In this document: positions 23,001-31,300 of the stretch, piece after piece
Layout of the letters: each line of letters starts with the position of its first letter
Numbering within the stretch: the stretch's first letter is position 1
Source of the DNA: Dastarcus helophoroides
Lineage: Eukaryota; Arthropoda; Insecta; Coleoptera; Bothrideridae
NCBI GenBank assembly: GCA_028583605.1
Contig: CM053326.1
Span: 13,494,587-13,558,586 of the forward strand
Direction of reading: 5' to 3'
Length of the DNA stretch: 64,000 nt
Program-made: the position numbers and the translations under genes
The notes under the pieces: generated by a model
Databases searched by the model: none
The model's input: only the letters and a program-made list of their open reading frames with translations
What the model was told of the DNA's origin: nothing

Positions 23001-24780
23001 AGCTAAAAAGTACTTCACATTTCATCTATTCATTTCAGCTATTAACACTATACAAAGCTCAAATTAGGCCAACACTAGAATACTGTTCTCATGTTTGGAG
23101 TTCAGCCTCAAAACACACTTTAGCTCTCTTGGATTCAATTCGAAGAAGAGCGATTCGCCTAATTGATGATGAAAGTTTGACCGATTCTCTCGAAACACAA
23201 GAGCACAGGCTGGTGACTTGTCTCTTCTCTACAAGTACTATCATGGAAGATGCTCGCAGAAACTAATAGTATTAATCCCCCCAAGGGCAAGGTTCTTGAG
23301 GCGTACTAGACAATCGGAGACAGCAAATTCCTGTGCGGTCCAGCTTGACACAGTGAGGACTTCTTTCTACGGAGACTCTTTTTTTCTATAGAACTTCCAA
23401 GTTATGGAACTTGTTACCGAAAGGAATTTTCCCCAAAAATTACAACCTATCCTTGTTTAAGAAGGTGGTTCATCGCCATCTATTCCTTGTTTCCGCATCC
23501 TACTCGCAGTGCTTTGAAAGCATAATGGGGATACCCTTTGCGAGTGGATTAAACTTAAAAAAAAAAACAAAAAAATATTAGAATCCGTATTGTTAAAATT
23601 GTATTTACAATCGCCACTGTTATTCTGTTAACCTAAAAAGACTTCATATTCAGTTTGCCTGAACACATTGGGTAGTTTAAACAGTCAGAATTCGCTGTAA
23701 TATGGTCCAGAGTGCAGCTGTATGTCACGTTATTTACACGTACAATTTGTTTATATATAGCAGGCTAATAAATATCATGATATATATCGCTTGATATATA
23801 TCATGCCAACCCTGGTGTGTAGTATAAATCCAATTTTTATAAGCTTCGGTTTGGGATCTGGCTTCGGGCGAAACCAGAGTAGAACCCAAAAATCGGTTTC
23901 GGTTTCAACAAAAACTTAATTTCGGTTGGTCTTTAATAAAAATGTTTTAAAAAAGGGACTATTCGAAAAAATTGTTTCCTTAAAGATGATTAGATTCCGT
24001 GACTTTAAAATTGATAATTTATCCATGAAACGCATTTAGAGCAAGCCCGTTAATAACAAAGTACATTATAGGTACATTCATTGTCCCATTATCACGCTGG
24101 AAAATTTGGATAAAATTTTAATATACATAAATGAGAACTATAATTTAATTTGTACTACTGACTGCTCACTGTACTATAGGAACGTAAACTTAATTGTGTT
24201 AGGCCAATTCCCTCGTAGGCAATTTTTTTTAGCTGCGTTCATTTTTTTAACAAAAAGTATTTTAAAAAGTGTCGAGATAGTCATATATGGTGAATAATCT
24301 AAGTAAAATAAATGCGAAAAGCTGATACAGTTTCTCTTACAGTTTACAGTTTTTAATTATTACCCTTATTGTTCCAGATACACCGACATCAACATCGGCG
24401 ATATGTTAGACTATATCACATATCCAGCATTCTGGAAATATCTCGTACGAAATATTTGCCCTGGAATAGCCGAGATGGCTAAAGCAGCTTCAAAACGTCT
24501 GTATATAAGGCAGCTGCGGCGATATTTTCCTGGTTTAACTGTTCACGATATCATGTTTGGACGGGCTGGCGTTAGAGCTCAAGCACTTGAGAGTAATGGC
24601 CAAATGGTTGAAGAATTTTATTTTGATTATGGTCCCGAAAATTCAGCTGTAGGTAGTCGTGTTCTGCATTGCAGAAACGCGCCAAGTCCAGGAGCCACAA
24701 GTTCTCTAGTTATCGCGAGGCATATGGTTGATAAAATGACGACAGATTTTAAATTAGAACTTGCCTACAACAGAAGTTGA
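7946..24780 (+). CDS. L2HGDH: L-2-hydroxyglutarate dehydrogenase, mitochondrial (4 coding exons)
   Basis: Joined exons 7946-8040, 17504-18023, 18086-18420 and 24378-24780 give 1353 nt, or 450 residues plus TGA, close to the 463-residue human protein. The enzyme is an FAD-dependent oxidase/dehydrogenase of the DAO fold that turns L-2-hydroxyglutarate into 2-oxoglutarate. It is a mitochondrial metabolite-repair step. Residues 1-31 are rich in R, K and S and look like a mitochondrial presequence. The FAD dinucleotide motif 'VGGGIVG' spans about 40-46, with the ribose-binding E at about 66. 'TGNNSGVIHAGIYY' spans about 76-89, 'TPKMDGTIWVGPNAV' lies mid-protein, and 'RNAPSPGATSS' near 415-425 is the conserved C-terminal block. 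All splice sites are GT-AG and keep frame (phases 2, 0, 2). Introns are 9463, 62 and 5957 bp. No break was found, so the gene looks functional. Confidence 0.95.
8041..8536. other. L2HGDH intron 1, first 0.5 kb
   Basis: AT-rich intronic sequence without a recognisable element or exon. Confidence 0.5.
8537..8882 (+). mobile_element. Deletion derivative of the 2.5-2.9 kb GGATCC-ended element
   Basis: The left part matches 51049 onward (poly-G hairpin, 'GAGATGTTCAAGAAG', 'AACAGCTAATCTGACAAA', 'TCGCCCAGGATTTTAT'). After 'CGACTATTTATGTTTT' the copy jumps directly to the right end CTGGATCCGCGCC. About 2 kb of the interior is therefore missing. Ends read GGCGGATCCAG and CTGGATCCGCGCC, which are inverted repeats. 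Confidence 0.85.
8883..9645. other. L2HGDH intron 1, unassigned
   Basis: AT-rich intronic DNA with no convincing coding exon or terminal repeats. Confidence 0.45.
9648..10330 (-). pseudogene. Relic of a mariner-type transposase
   Basis: On the minus strand near 10200-10130 the sequence reads 'WFQQDGAPSH', the region of the second catalytic aspartate of mariner-type transposases. It is followed in broken frames by fragments such as 'RGSIETGLPNDQ' and 'GHFSMRQL'. The third-aspartate block is degraded. A possible terminus CAGGGTGTACCTATTAAAAA lies at 9653, and a similar start (CAGGGCGTGCCATTAAAAAA) occurs near 58826. The copy is far too damaged to act. Confidence 0.7.
10331..10984. other. L2HGDH intron 1, unassigned
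   Basis: Low-complexity AT-rich intronic DNA. The open frames here are short and have no family resemblance that I can see. Confidence 0.4.
10985..11284. mobile_element. 300-bp MITE with about 100-bp TIRs and TA TSD
   Basis: The two ends form a long imperfect inverted repeat. It begins CAGTGTTTCCC on the left and ends GGGACACAG on the right, and includes GATAGAGTA and TTTATTTGTGG in each arm. A TA dinucleotide flanks each side (10983-10984, 11285-11286). This fits a Tc1/mariner-type MITE in L2HGDH intron 1. A 77-residue open frame crossing it is a by-product. Confidence 0.85.
11285..11989. other. L2HGDH intron 1, unassigned
   Basis: Intronic DNA with no recognisable gene. The segment near 11700-11860 contains GGGACGAAA twice in a loosely inverted setting but no clear element ends. 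Confidence 0.4.
11990..12785. repeat. A-rich short-unit array
   Basis: Degenerate units of the GAAAAAGTCGAAATTTTGAG type, with the purine-rich strand on plus. Open frames such as those at 11999 and 12497 are repeat artefacts rich in K, F, R and E. Confidence 0.7.
12903..14105 (-). pseudogene. Non-LTR retrotransposon fragment: RT tail, RNase H, C-terminal zinc motif
   Basis: Reading the minus strand from about 14100 down, there is a thumb/connection segment ('TPTAAMEVTLCLPPL'). An RNase H domain follows with its acidic residues in 'YTDGSK', 'FQAEM', 'KTDSQAA' and 'NERADKLA'. A C-terminal cysteine motif comes last ('CRGCLKEDESVEH...CHCPAL'). This layout belongs to RNase H-bearing non-LTR elements of the I/R1/LOA type. 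The RNase H and zinc-motif frames are separated by a shift near 13270-13290. The 5' end is truncated near 14105, typical of incomplete target-primed reverse transcription. The element is antisense to L2HGDH, in intron 1. Confidence 0.88.
14150..14735. repeat. A-rich short-unit array
   Basis: Another block of degenerate GAGAAAA/GTCGAAATTT units, plus-strand purine orientation, directly abutting the palindromic MITE at 14737. Confidence 0.68.
14737..14911. mobile_element. Palindromic MITE, about 57-bp arms
   Basis: The left arm starts GTAGAATACAACCTAGACTG and continues through GCAGCCCTCCAGGCGTGTAT. The right arm is its reverse complement and ends at 14911. The loop holds 'CTAGGTGGCAGTGTTTAAAC'. 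A reverse-oriented, truncated relative lies at 38496, where the loop appears in the opposite orientation. Confidence 0.85.
14918..15228. mobile_element. MITE with about 38-bp TIRs (CCATATAT...GGCCAGTTCC family)
   Basis: The left end (ACCATATATCCAATACTTCT then ATATGGCCAG) and the right end (CTGACCATATAGAAGTATTA then CATATATG) are imperfect inverted repeats. The same termini occur at 16507-16822. The body is less AT-rich than its surroundings and encodes no transposase. Confidence 0.78.
15385..15455. repeat. Half-copy of the palindrome found at 38642-38767
   Basis: 'TTGGTTTCCAAACTTCG', 'AATAAATGTTCAAACCTATT' and 'GGTCTGTGCATTAGAATC' match the right arm of the palindrome at 38705-38765, in the same orientation. 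This places pieces of one repeat family on both sides of the 14918-15228 MITE. Confidence 0.65.
15456..16385. repeat. A-rich short-unit arrays
   Basis: Two adjoining blocks of degenerate units (15456-15840 and 15900-16385). Between them lies a short unique-looking stretch with GGCGTCTCACACTGCC. A related phrase with a poly-G run (GGGGGGGGGG then ACAAGCGCTCCACCCTGCC) follows the second block at about 16428-16465. Another occurs at about 5800. These phrases may be degraded element termini. Confidence 0.65.
16507..16822. mobile_element. Second MITE of the CCATATAT...GGCCAG family
   Basis: The left end reads GAACCATATATTTAATACTC then CATTGCCAGC. The right end reads GGAACTGGCAATATAGGACT and ends ATATATGGATAGAAC, its inverted counterpart. 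The ends match those of the copy at 14918-15228, while the interiors are diverged. Confidence 0.78.
16823..17503. other. End of L2HGDH intron 1
   Basis: AT-rich intronic DNA leading to the pyrimidine-rich acceptor of exon 2. No other feature is evident. Confidence 0.5.
17504..18023 (+). CDS. L2HGDH: L2HGDH coding exon 2 (FAD-binding domain)
   Basis: The acceptor is a pyrimidine-rich stretch ending TTTTTAG at 17503. The exon encodes the GxGxxG FAD motif and the substrate-domain start. The donor is taken at GTAGGT (18024). The alternative GT four bases later would break frame with exon 3. Confidence 0.94.
18086..18420 (+). CDS. L2HGDH: L2HGDH coding exon 3
   Basis: The exon follows a 62-bp intron ending TATAG. 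It encodes the 'VTCAGLQSDRL' to 'AFKREGYR' segment that aligns by eye with the L2HGDH family. The donor is GTAGGA at 18421. Confidence 0.94.
18421..19217. repeat. L2HGDH intron 3 start with a reverse-oriented short-unit array
   Basis: From about 18660 to 19210 the units are pyrimidine-rich on the plus strand (TTTTTTCGACCCC, TTTTCCCCCAAAATTTTGAC), so the array lies in the opposite orientation to those in intron 1. The stretch before it (about 18478-18535) has GGTCTGGACCCTG, which loosely resembles the G/C-rich ends seen at 31460. Confidence 0.55.
19218..21198 (-). mobile_element. Pogo/Tigger-type DNA transposon, 5'-truncated
   Basis: The element is antisense in L2HGDH intron 3. Its 3' end is at 19218 next to a TA (19216-19217) and carries the pogo-like terminus CACCAAGACCTCACTTTGCG then TCGGGGTTACGTTC. 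A CENP-B/Tigger-type transposase occupies most of the rest. On the other side the element stops where the foldback repeat at 21199 begins, so the second terminal repeat is missing. Confidence 0.85.
19746..21198 (-). pseudogene. Tigger/jerky-like transposase with one internal stop
   Basis: The protein begins with a CENP-B-type helix-turn-helix ('ISFETKLDILRRFDKEE'). It continues through a second DNA-binding segment ('EASQGWFVRFKVRANLH') to a DDE_1 catalytic core. The three acidic residues are visible in 'FNVDETGLFWK', 'LLLVDNAPGHP' and 'IQPMDQGVI'. A TAG right after 'MDQGVI' (20175-20177) stops the chain. The same frame then continues for about 140 residues to a natural stop at 19746. The 5' part of the open frame beyond 21198 is derived from the adjoining foldback repeat, so the native start is lost. 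This is a recent-looking but inactive copy. Confidence 0.9.
21199..21398. mobile_element. Foldback element copy 1
   Basis: The left arm contains 'CTTGTCCCCTGAAATCAAG', 'TTAAAAAACACAACAAACG' and 'CTCTAACGCGTTTCGATAGC'. The right arm is the approximate reverse complement and ends GGTTTCAGGGGACAACTTC. The same palindrome occurs at 44412-44602 and 55822-56098. Its arms join a Tigger fragment on one side and a non-LTR fragment on the other. It supplied the apparent N-terminus of the Tigger open frame. Confidence 0.85.
21399..21600 (-). pseudogene. Non-LTR retrotransposon fragment (post-RT region)
   Basis: The minus strand encodes 'LEYCSHVWNSAPKHLLAL' then 'QRRAIRL' and 'DLSLFYKYYH', the segment after the RT domain in Jockey/CR1-like elements. 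A homologous segment occurs on the plus strand at about 23050-23260. Confidence 0.85.
21605..22465. repeat. Short-unit array between two opposed non-LTR fragments
   Basis: Degenerate units in mixed orientation (AAATTTCGAGAAAGT and TTTTTTCAAAATTTTGAC). The array is flanked by related non-LTR fragments pointing away from each other. Confidence 0.6.
22466..23570 (+). pseudogene. Jockey/CR1-like non-LTR reverse transcriptase fragment
   Basis: The first frame (to about 22832) encodes RT motifs including 'GVPQGSVLSSTLFLLHIND' and an intact catalytic box 'YADD'. A one-base shift near 22800 and in-frame stops (for example TAG near 22940) break the rest. That part still reads 'YKAQIRPTLEYCSHVWSSA' and 'RRAIRLIDDESLTDS', and ends 'SYSQCFESIMGIPFASGL' near 23550 before an A-run, so the 3' end is probably complete. 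There is no RNase H. It is in the same sense as L2HGDH, in intron 3. Confidence 0.88.
23571..24377. other. End of L2HGDH intron 3
   Basis: AT-rich intron. A compact palindromic stretch (AATATCATGATATATATCGC then TTGATATATATCATGCC) lies near 23770-23810. The branch/acceptor region of exon 4 closes the intron. Confidence 0.5.
24378..24780 (+). CDS. L2HGDH: L2HGDH terminal coding exon 4
   Basis: The acceptor is TTGTTCCAG at 24377. The exon encodes the C-terminal 134 residues, including 'GRAGVRAQAL' and 'NAPSPGATSS', and ends with TGA at 24778-24780. Confidence 0.95.
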
Positions 24781-24857
24781 ATACGTCCTTTTTTATTATA
24801 ACGTTATACATGTTATTTTTACCTGTGATGTGATATGTCACAGTATATAAGTGTATT

Positions 24858-24863
24858 ATTAAA
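24858..24863 (+). terminator. Candidate poly(A) signal of L2HGDH (ATTAAA)
   Basis: An ATTAAA hexamer, the common variant of AATAAA, lies 78 bp after the L2HGDH stop. In DNA this AT-rich the motif is easily found by chance. Confidence 0.4.
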
Positions 24864-25699
24864 TTTTAAAAAATTTTACTATCAATATTGTTTTTGTGTT
24901 TTTTTTTGTGGATGAATCACTGATTTCTAAACAGTGTTCTTTAGGAGCAAAAATAGTTAGATCTATCTTTATGAGGAATCTTTATCTTATTATGTCAAAT
25001 TTAACTGCCAATATAGACGAAGTCCCACCGGTGTGAGAATGGAAGAGAGCTTTTCACTGAAGGTAAATTTTAAAATTTTATGTTATTGATTTAACAGATG
25101 CATCATTAGTATACATTTTAAGATTATTTTCATTTATACCAAAATTGCACATACTCGTGTTCATTGGAACACACCAAAGTTTTTATAATTTTGCCATAGG
25201 TGTTAATTATAAACATGACAGAAACGGTGGAAATAACAATCGGATCCTCATTCTTCGCAGTTTTGGTAACAACTGAGCAGCTCAACAACTTCAAGTATCA
25301 AAGTCACAAATATCACGAATATTACAAGATGATCAGAGCCATACATATCACGAACAACCTTTCAAGATTTACATTCTGGTGATGCTGAAAAGCGACTGGG
25401 GGTTCTTTAGTGGCTTTTCAATTCGATGGAACAAAATCCCGACTTATTATGCAAAACTCTGTGAACTAATGAATTCTTAGTCACCAATTACTAAAGGATC
25501 ATAATATTGGATAGCGGAAGTTGGCGCAGATTGACGCAGAAATATTCAAGATCAAAGATCACGTGATAAAACAATATCTGAAATCTATTTTCAACTCTTC
25601 GTATAGCAAAATATATAAATATTATAAATGTCAACAGCAAAACTGTTTAAGCTATGAAAGAAAAGAAACATTTCGGTTTTCCCTGCAGCACTGAAGCTT
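24864..25699. other. Intergenic DNA downstream of L2HGDH
   Basis: AT-rich, with no coding exon or element end that I can support. A 60-residue open frame near 25200 has no recognisable features. Confidence 0.45.
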
Positions 25700-28160
25700 T
25701 CGCTTATTGTGCCCCCCACGATTATCTCATAACAGACCCGTTCTTTTCAAGAATTCCAGAACCTCCTTTATGGGTGTTTCCACCATTGTCTTTGGTTGAG
25801 CCAGAGCAATCCCAAAGCTGGAATGTCTATCCCTTGCCAGAGCCGGACATTCACATAATATGTGGAAAGGAGCTTCTTCTTCCTCTCCACACATTCTACA
25901 AATAAAATTTTCTTTTACGCCAATTGTTGTAAGATGTTTCATTAGGGCACAGTGTCCCGTAAATAGTCCAACTATCCAGCCGAGCTGATTTTTGCTTAAC
26001 TGTAATAGTTCTCTGGCTCTCTTTTCTGATGATTCGTCAATGAACATCCGCGATTGCCTCAGACCATTAACACCCCTCCATTGAGTGCTGCGTTCTTTCC
26101 TTAATAGAACCTTTATTACCTCTTTTGCCGCTTGGTAAATAAGCGGACAAGTAGAATCTGATCTTACTAGAGGAAACTCGGCTCCCCTTTTGGATAGAAG
26201 AGCTGCTCTTTCAATTCCTCAATTTGCCTCAAGTCATCGAAGTATAACTGTATTGTGCTGTGCCAAGTTGCTTAGCTTATCAACAAATCTTTGACCGTTC
26301 TGAAGTTTATTTTATAAGCTCTCAGCGCATTTAATGTTGCTTGGGTGTCGCTATAGATCACGATTCTCTTGTTTTCATAAAACCTCCTGATCATTTCTTC
26401 AGCACAGGCTGTAATTGCAGTAACTTCTGCCTGAAATACGGTTGCGAAAGGTCCCAGGTTTGTGTAAAATTCATTCCATGCTTCTTTGCCGGTTATTCCC
26501 GCACCATTACTTATCTTTTTTGTTTTGGATCCATCTGTGAACCAGACTGATCCACTCTCTCTATTTGGTTCTACTAACTAAATTCCCCTTTCCGGTATTA
26601 CTACCCGGTAGAGTTTGTGAAAGTTGAGGATACTCTTTGTTCTATCCGATGGCATATTTAGCGTATGGTTCGCACAGATCTGCTTGAATATTTCGGTATA
26701 GCATGTTGATATAGGTGATTCCATTCCAAACCCATTTGTTTTTAGCCTGTAGACTGCTGACCGGGTCTTCGCCTCCACCACCAGATGAAGTGTGGGCAGA
26801 CATAGCAGTGCTGCAGTGGGCGTTGTTTGCATCATCCCTGTTATTCCTAAGCAAGCTAACCTTTGTACCTTGCTTAGTCTGATAACACTTTCTTTTTTTT
26901 TGGCTTTGTGCCACCAGATTAAAGAACCCTATGTTACTATGGGTACTACAACCTTGGAATATATCCAATGGACCATCCCTGGTCTGAGTCCCCATTGTTT
27001 ACTTATCATGCCTCTCAAGGCCCATAGGGCCTTAGTAGCTTTGGCAGTAACTTTTTCCACATGAGCTCCGAAGCTGAGTTTGGTATCTAAGGTAAGTCCC
27101 AAATATTTAACTTCCCTACTCAGCGGAATTTTTTGTCCTCCTAAAATAGGCCTCTATAAATCATTAAGATTCCTTTTTTTAGTGAATGCGACTATAGTGG
27201 TTTTCGCAGGGTTCACTTTTAGTCCCTCTGCTAAACACCAGCTTTCTGTAATATTCGGTGCCCGGTGTATTAATGCTGATACGGGCCTTGGAAATTTACC
27301 TTTAATTAATAAGGTTAGGCTCATCTGCGTATCCTTGCGCATGAAATCCTTCTAGTTCTAGTACCCTTAGCAAATCATCCACTACAAGGCTCCACAGAAG
27401 TGGTGACAATACCCCACCCTGCGGACAGCCCCAGGCAGCAAATACCCCTTTCGATACGTTGCCTAGTGATGTTATTCTCCTGTTTTGGAGCATAAAATCT
27501 ATCCAGCGAGTTACCGCCGGATCGACTCCATGCCTTTCTACAGGTCTTTAGATAGATGCGTATGACGTGTTGTCAAATGCACCTTTAATGTCTAAGAAGG
27601 CTACCAAGGCAATTTCCTTGCTTATGAGGGCTCCCTCGATCCTTCGTGTGAGTTCGTACAGGCTCCGATCGCAAGATTTACCTGCTTGTTAGGCGTATTG
27701 ATGCAAAGGGAACAGCTTCATCGCATCGTCTCGACAAGCTTTTCCATTGTCTTGACCATGAATGATGTCAAGCTGATTGACCTGAAAGACTTTGCCTGGC
27801 CGTACGTATTTCGCCCTGGTTTGGGTATAAAAATCTCTCTCTCTCTCTCTTTCCAGTCCTGAGGCACAAATCCTGTAGCCACACAGGCCTTGAATATTGT
27901 GCACAAGGGTGACGCTAGTGCTTCAACTCCTTGTTGTAACATTATTGGTAATACTCCGTCTGGGCCAGGTGATATATATGGTTTGAAACTGTTTATCGCC
28001 TATATAATTCTGATTGTCAAATAGTTTATTAAATATTCTCCAGCTTTGACTTGATCCCCGATTTTGCGGTATATCGGGTGTCTTCACTGTCTTGTTGTGC
28101 AGGAAGGGCAAGTGAGCCTGAAGTAAAACATTATAGGTTTTATAAACATTTGATTTTGAA
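25700..28160 (-). mobile_element. RNase H-bearing non-LTR retrotransposon, 5'-truncated and broken
   Basis: On the minus strand, from 28160 down, come an RT N-terminal region (27942-27689), the RT palm and thumb (27493-27154), a connection region (26995-26578), RNase H (about 26580-26300) and a C-terminal cysteine motif (26047-25727). The order matches the fragment at 12903-14105. Many frameshifts separate the pieces. Confidence 0.88.
25727..28000 (-). pseudogene. Non-LTR ORF2 remnant: RT, RNase H, zinc motif
   Basis: Readable blocks are 'ASPLCTIFKACVATGFVPQDW' and 'GCPQGGVLSPLLWSLVVDDLL' from RT. RNase H shows acidic residues in 'TDGSK', 'FQAEV' and 'YSDTQ'. The C-terminal motif is 'CRMCGEEEEAPFHILCECPAL'. 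The RT catalytic box is destroyed in an instructive way: after Y-A-D one extra G shifts the frame within the second aspartate codon (about 27315-27335). One frame therefore reads Y-A-D-E and the downstream protein resumes in the next frame. A (CT)n run near 27837-27852 has also expanded inside the coding region ('EREREREI'). Confidence 0.87.
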
Positions 28161-28338
28161 TCATCCTGCCTAGGGCTGTTAGGGATATGATATTTCGAAT
28201 CTGAACACGGATACGGATATATTCTCAATGTTATATCGGTTTCGGGTACGGATATGAAATTATTTGGGATATTCTATTGTTTCGGATATTATTTCGGTTA
28301 CGTATATCTTTAAATTAGTTTTGTCGATATCGACCAAG
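28161..28338. repeat. GGATA-rich repeat flank
   Basis: Repeated GGATA, CGGATA and TTTCGG phrases between the non-LTR truncation point and the hAT target duplication. This may be the end of an older element (CTAGGGCTGTTAGGGATATG). Nothing coding is seen. Confidence 0.4.
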
Positions 28339-31300
28339 CAGGCACGTAGCCAGGATTTTCGTTCGGGGGGGTCCAACTCCCCCCCCCACTCTTCAGAAAA
28401 TATAAGAACATACATCAATTACTTTTACGTATTCGTTTCTTTTATTTTATTTTTTTTTCATTTTGTTAATTAGTAAAAGTGAAGAATAAAATCTAGTGAC
28501 CTTAACATTATATAAATTTGACAAATAAAAACGTGAAACTTACCAAAGAAAAATTTCCTAATATCTATTTTGAGTTTACGTATTTAACTTATCACCGATC
28601 AAGAATCGACTTTTTTTTGAAGTAAACATTACAAGAGAGTGGAAAAAACATCAATTTGAAAAAAAAATTATCACGGAATGTTGACTTTTTTTTCTTTAAA
28701 TCCCGAGATTAAAGTCAAAATTTCGACTTTAATGTGAAAATTTCGAAAAAAAACGTCGAAATTTGGTTTTTAAAGTCGAAATTTCTAAAAAAAAAGTTGA
28801 AATGTCAATTTTTAAATCGAAAATCTTACAAAGGCGTAGAAAGGACATCGATTTAAAAAAAATGTTCTGTTTAGAAATTTCGAATTTTTTCTCAAACTTC
28901 GACTTTTTTCTCAAATTTAGACTTTTTTCTCAAAATTTCGACTCTTTTTGGAAATTTTGACTTTTTTCTGAAAATTTCCACTTTTTCGAAATGTTACAAA
29001 GGCGTAGAAAAGACATCGATTAAAAAAATGTTATTTTAAGAAATTTCAACTTTTTTTTCTCAAATTTCGACTTTAAGCTCGAAATTTCGACTTTTTTCTC
29101 AAAATTTAGATTTTTTTCTTAAATTTCGAGTTTATTTCTCAAAATTTCGACTTGTTTCCCGAAATGTTGACTTTTGTCTCAAAATTTGATTTTTTTCTCG
29201 AAATTTTGCCTTTTTCTCGAAATTTCGTTTTTTTTTTCTTAAATTTCGACTTCTTTCTCGAAATTTTGGCCTTAACATTGAAATTTCGACATTTCTCTCA
29301 AAATTTCGACTTTATACTCAAAATTTCGATCTTTTTTTATTGAAATTTCGACTTTTTTCGCAAACCTTGACTTTTTTCTCGAAATTTCGTCTTTTTACTC
29401 AAAATATTTCGAAATTTCTACTTTTTCTCGAAATTTCCACGTTCTTCTCAAATTTCGAATTTTTGCTCGAAATATTTCGAAATTTCGACTTTTTGTCGAA
29501 ATTTCGACGTTATTTTCAAATTTCGACCTTTTCGTCGAAATTTCGGCCTTAATCTGAAAAGCGCGACTTTTTTCTCGAAATTTCGTTTTTTTTTTCTCCA
29601 TTTTAGACTTTTTTCTCAAATATCAACTTTTTTCTCGAAATTTTAACCTTAATATCGAAATTTCGACATTTTTCTCGAAATTTAGGCTTTAAACTCAAAA
29701 TGTCGATTATTTTTCTAGAAATTTCGACGTTTTTCTCAAATTTTGACTTTTTTCCTCGGAATTTCGACTTACGTTTTTCTCAAACTTCGACTTTTTTTCT
29801 AGAAAATTCGACTTTTCTCGAGATTTCGACCTTAATCTAAAAAGTTCGACTTTTTTCTCGAAATTTCGTCTTTATTTCTCAATTTTCGACTTTTTTCTCA
29901 AATATCGACTTTTTTCTTAAAATTTTGACCTTAATATAGAAATTTCGACATTTCTCTCAAAATTTCGACTTTATACTCAAAATTTTGACATTTTTTTATC
30001 GAAATTTCGACCTTTCTTTATCAAAATTTCGATTTTTTTCGCAAAGTTCGACTTTTTTCTCGAAATTTCGTTTTTTTTTTCTCAATTTTAGACTTTTTTC
30101 TCAAATATCGACTTTTTTCTCAAATATCGACTTTTTTCTCGAAATTTTAACCTTAATATCAAAATTTCGACTTTTTTTCTCGAAATTTCGTCTTTTTGCT
30201 CGAAATATTTCGAAATTTCTACTTTTTTCTCGAAATTTCGACGTTATTCTCAAATTTCGAATTTTTGCTCGAAATATTTCGAAATTTCGACGTTATTTTC
30301 AAATTTCGACTTTTTTCTCGAAATTTCGGCCTTATTCTGAAAAGTTCGACTTTTTTCTCGAAATTTAGTTTTTTTTTTCTCAATTTTAGACTTTTTTCTC
30401 AAATATAGACTTTTTTCTCGAAATTTTAACCTTAATATCAAAATTTCGACATTTTTCTCGAAATTTCGGCTTTAAACTCAAAATGTCTACTATTTTTCTA
30501 GAAATTTCGACTTTTTTCTCAAATTTCTACCTTTTTCTCGAAATTTCGACTTTTTTTCAAATTCCGACTTTTTTTTCGAAATTTTCATCTTAATCACGAA
30601 GTTTCGATTTTTTTCTCGAATTTTCAACTTTCATCTCGAAATTTCTAAAAAAAAGATCAAAATTTGCTAACTAAAAATAGCAATTATTGAACGCACCATA
30701 CTACAAACTATCAAGATTGTTGGGAAAGAGGAGTGGTGGGACGCAACTGTCATCTGCCTAATTTGATCATAGTGTAGAAATTTTGATTTATTCGAAAAAA
30801 ACTTCGATATTAAAGTCGAAATTTCGACATTAGTCTCGGAATTTTAAGAAGAAAGTAGAATTGTCAAGAAAAAAGTCGAATTTTTGAAAAAAAAGTCGAA
30901 ATTTTGAGTATTAAGTCGAAATTTCGAGTTTAAAGCCGAAATTTCGAGAAAAAAATCGAAATTTAAAAAAAAAACCGAATTTTTGACAAAAAAAGTCAAA
31001 ATCCCTAAACATTTTTTTTATAATCAATGTCCTTTTTACGCTTTTGTAAAATGTCGAAATTTCTAAATATGAATTTTTTTTAATCAATTCCTTTCAATGC
31101 TTTTGTAAAATGTTGACTTTAAACTCAAAATTTCGACTTTTTTCTCGAAAATTCTACTCCATGCATACATATGTCAAGAAAGTCGAAATTTGAGGTAATA
31201 AAGAATTGAAATTACTGAACGTACCCTACTGCTAAGTGTCAATATTAAATTGTAAAAGGGTTGGTGCATATATTGGGAAGGCTTGAGCTCATTGCCAATT

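Noticed and set aside
26341..27355. Plus-strand open frames over the 26-27 kb region
   Set aside because: The coding signal (RT, RNase H, zinc motif) is on the minus strand. These are shadows.
28729..30441. Several open frames of 60-127 residues rich in F, S, R, N, K within the array
   Set aside because: They are direct translations of the ~20-bp units in different frames and on both strands, with no domain or consistent start.
28690..31170. Resemblance to a CRISPR array because of regular short repeats
   Set aside because: There are no unique spacers between conserved repeats, the unit is degenerate and the host is eukaryotic.
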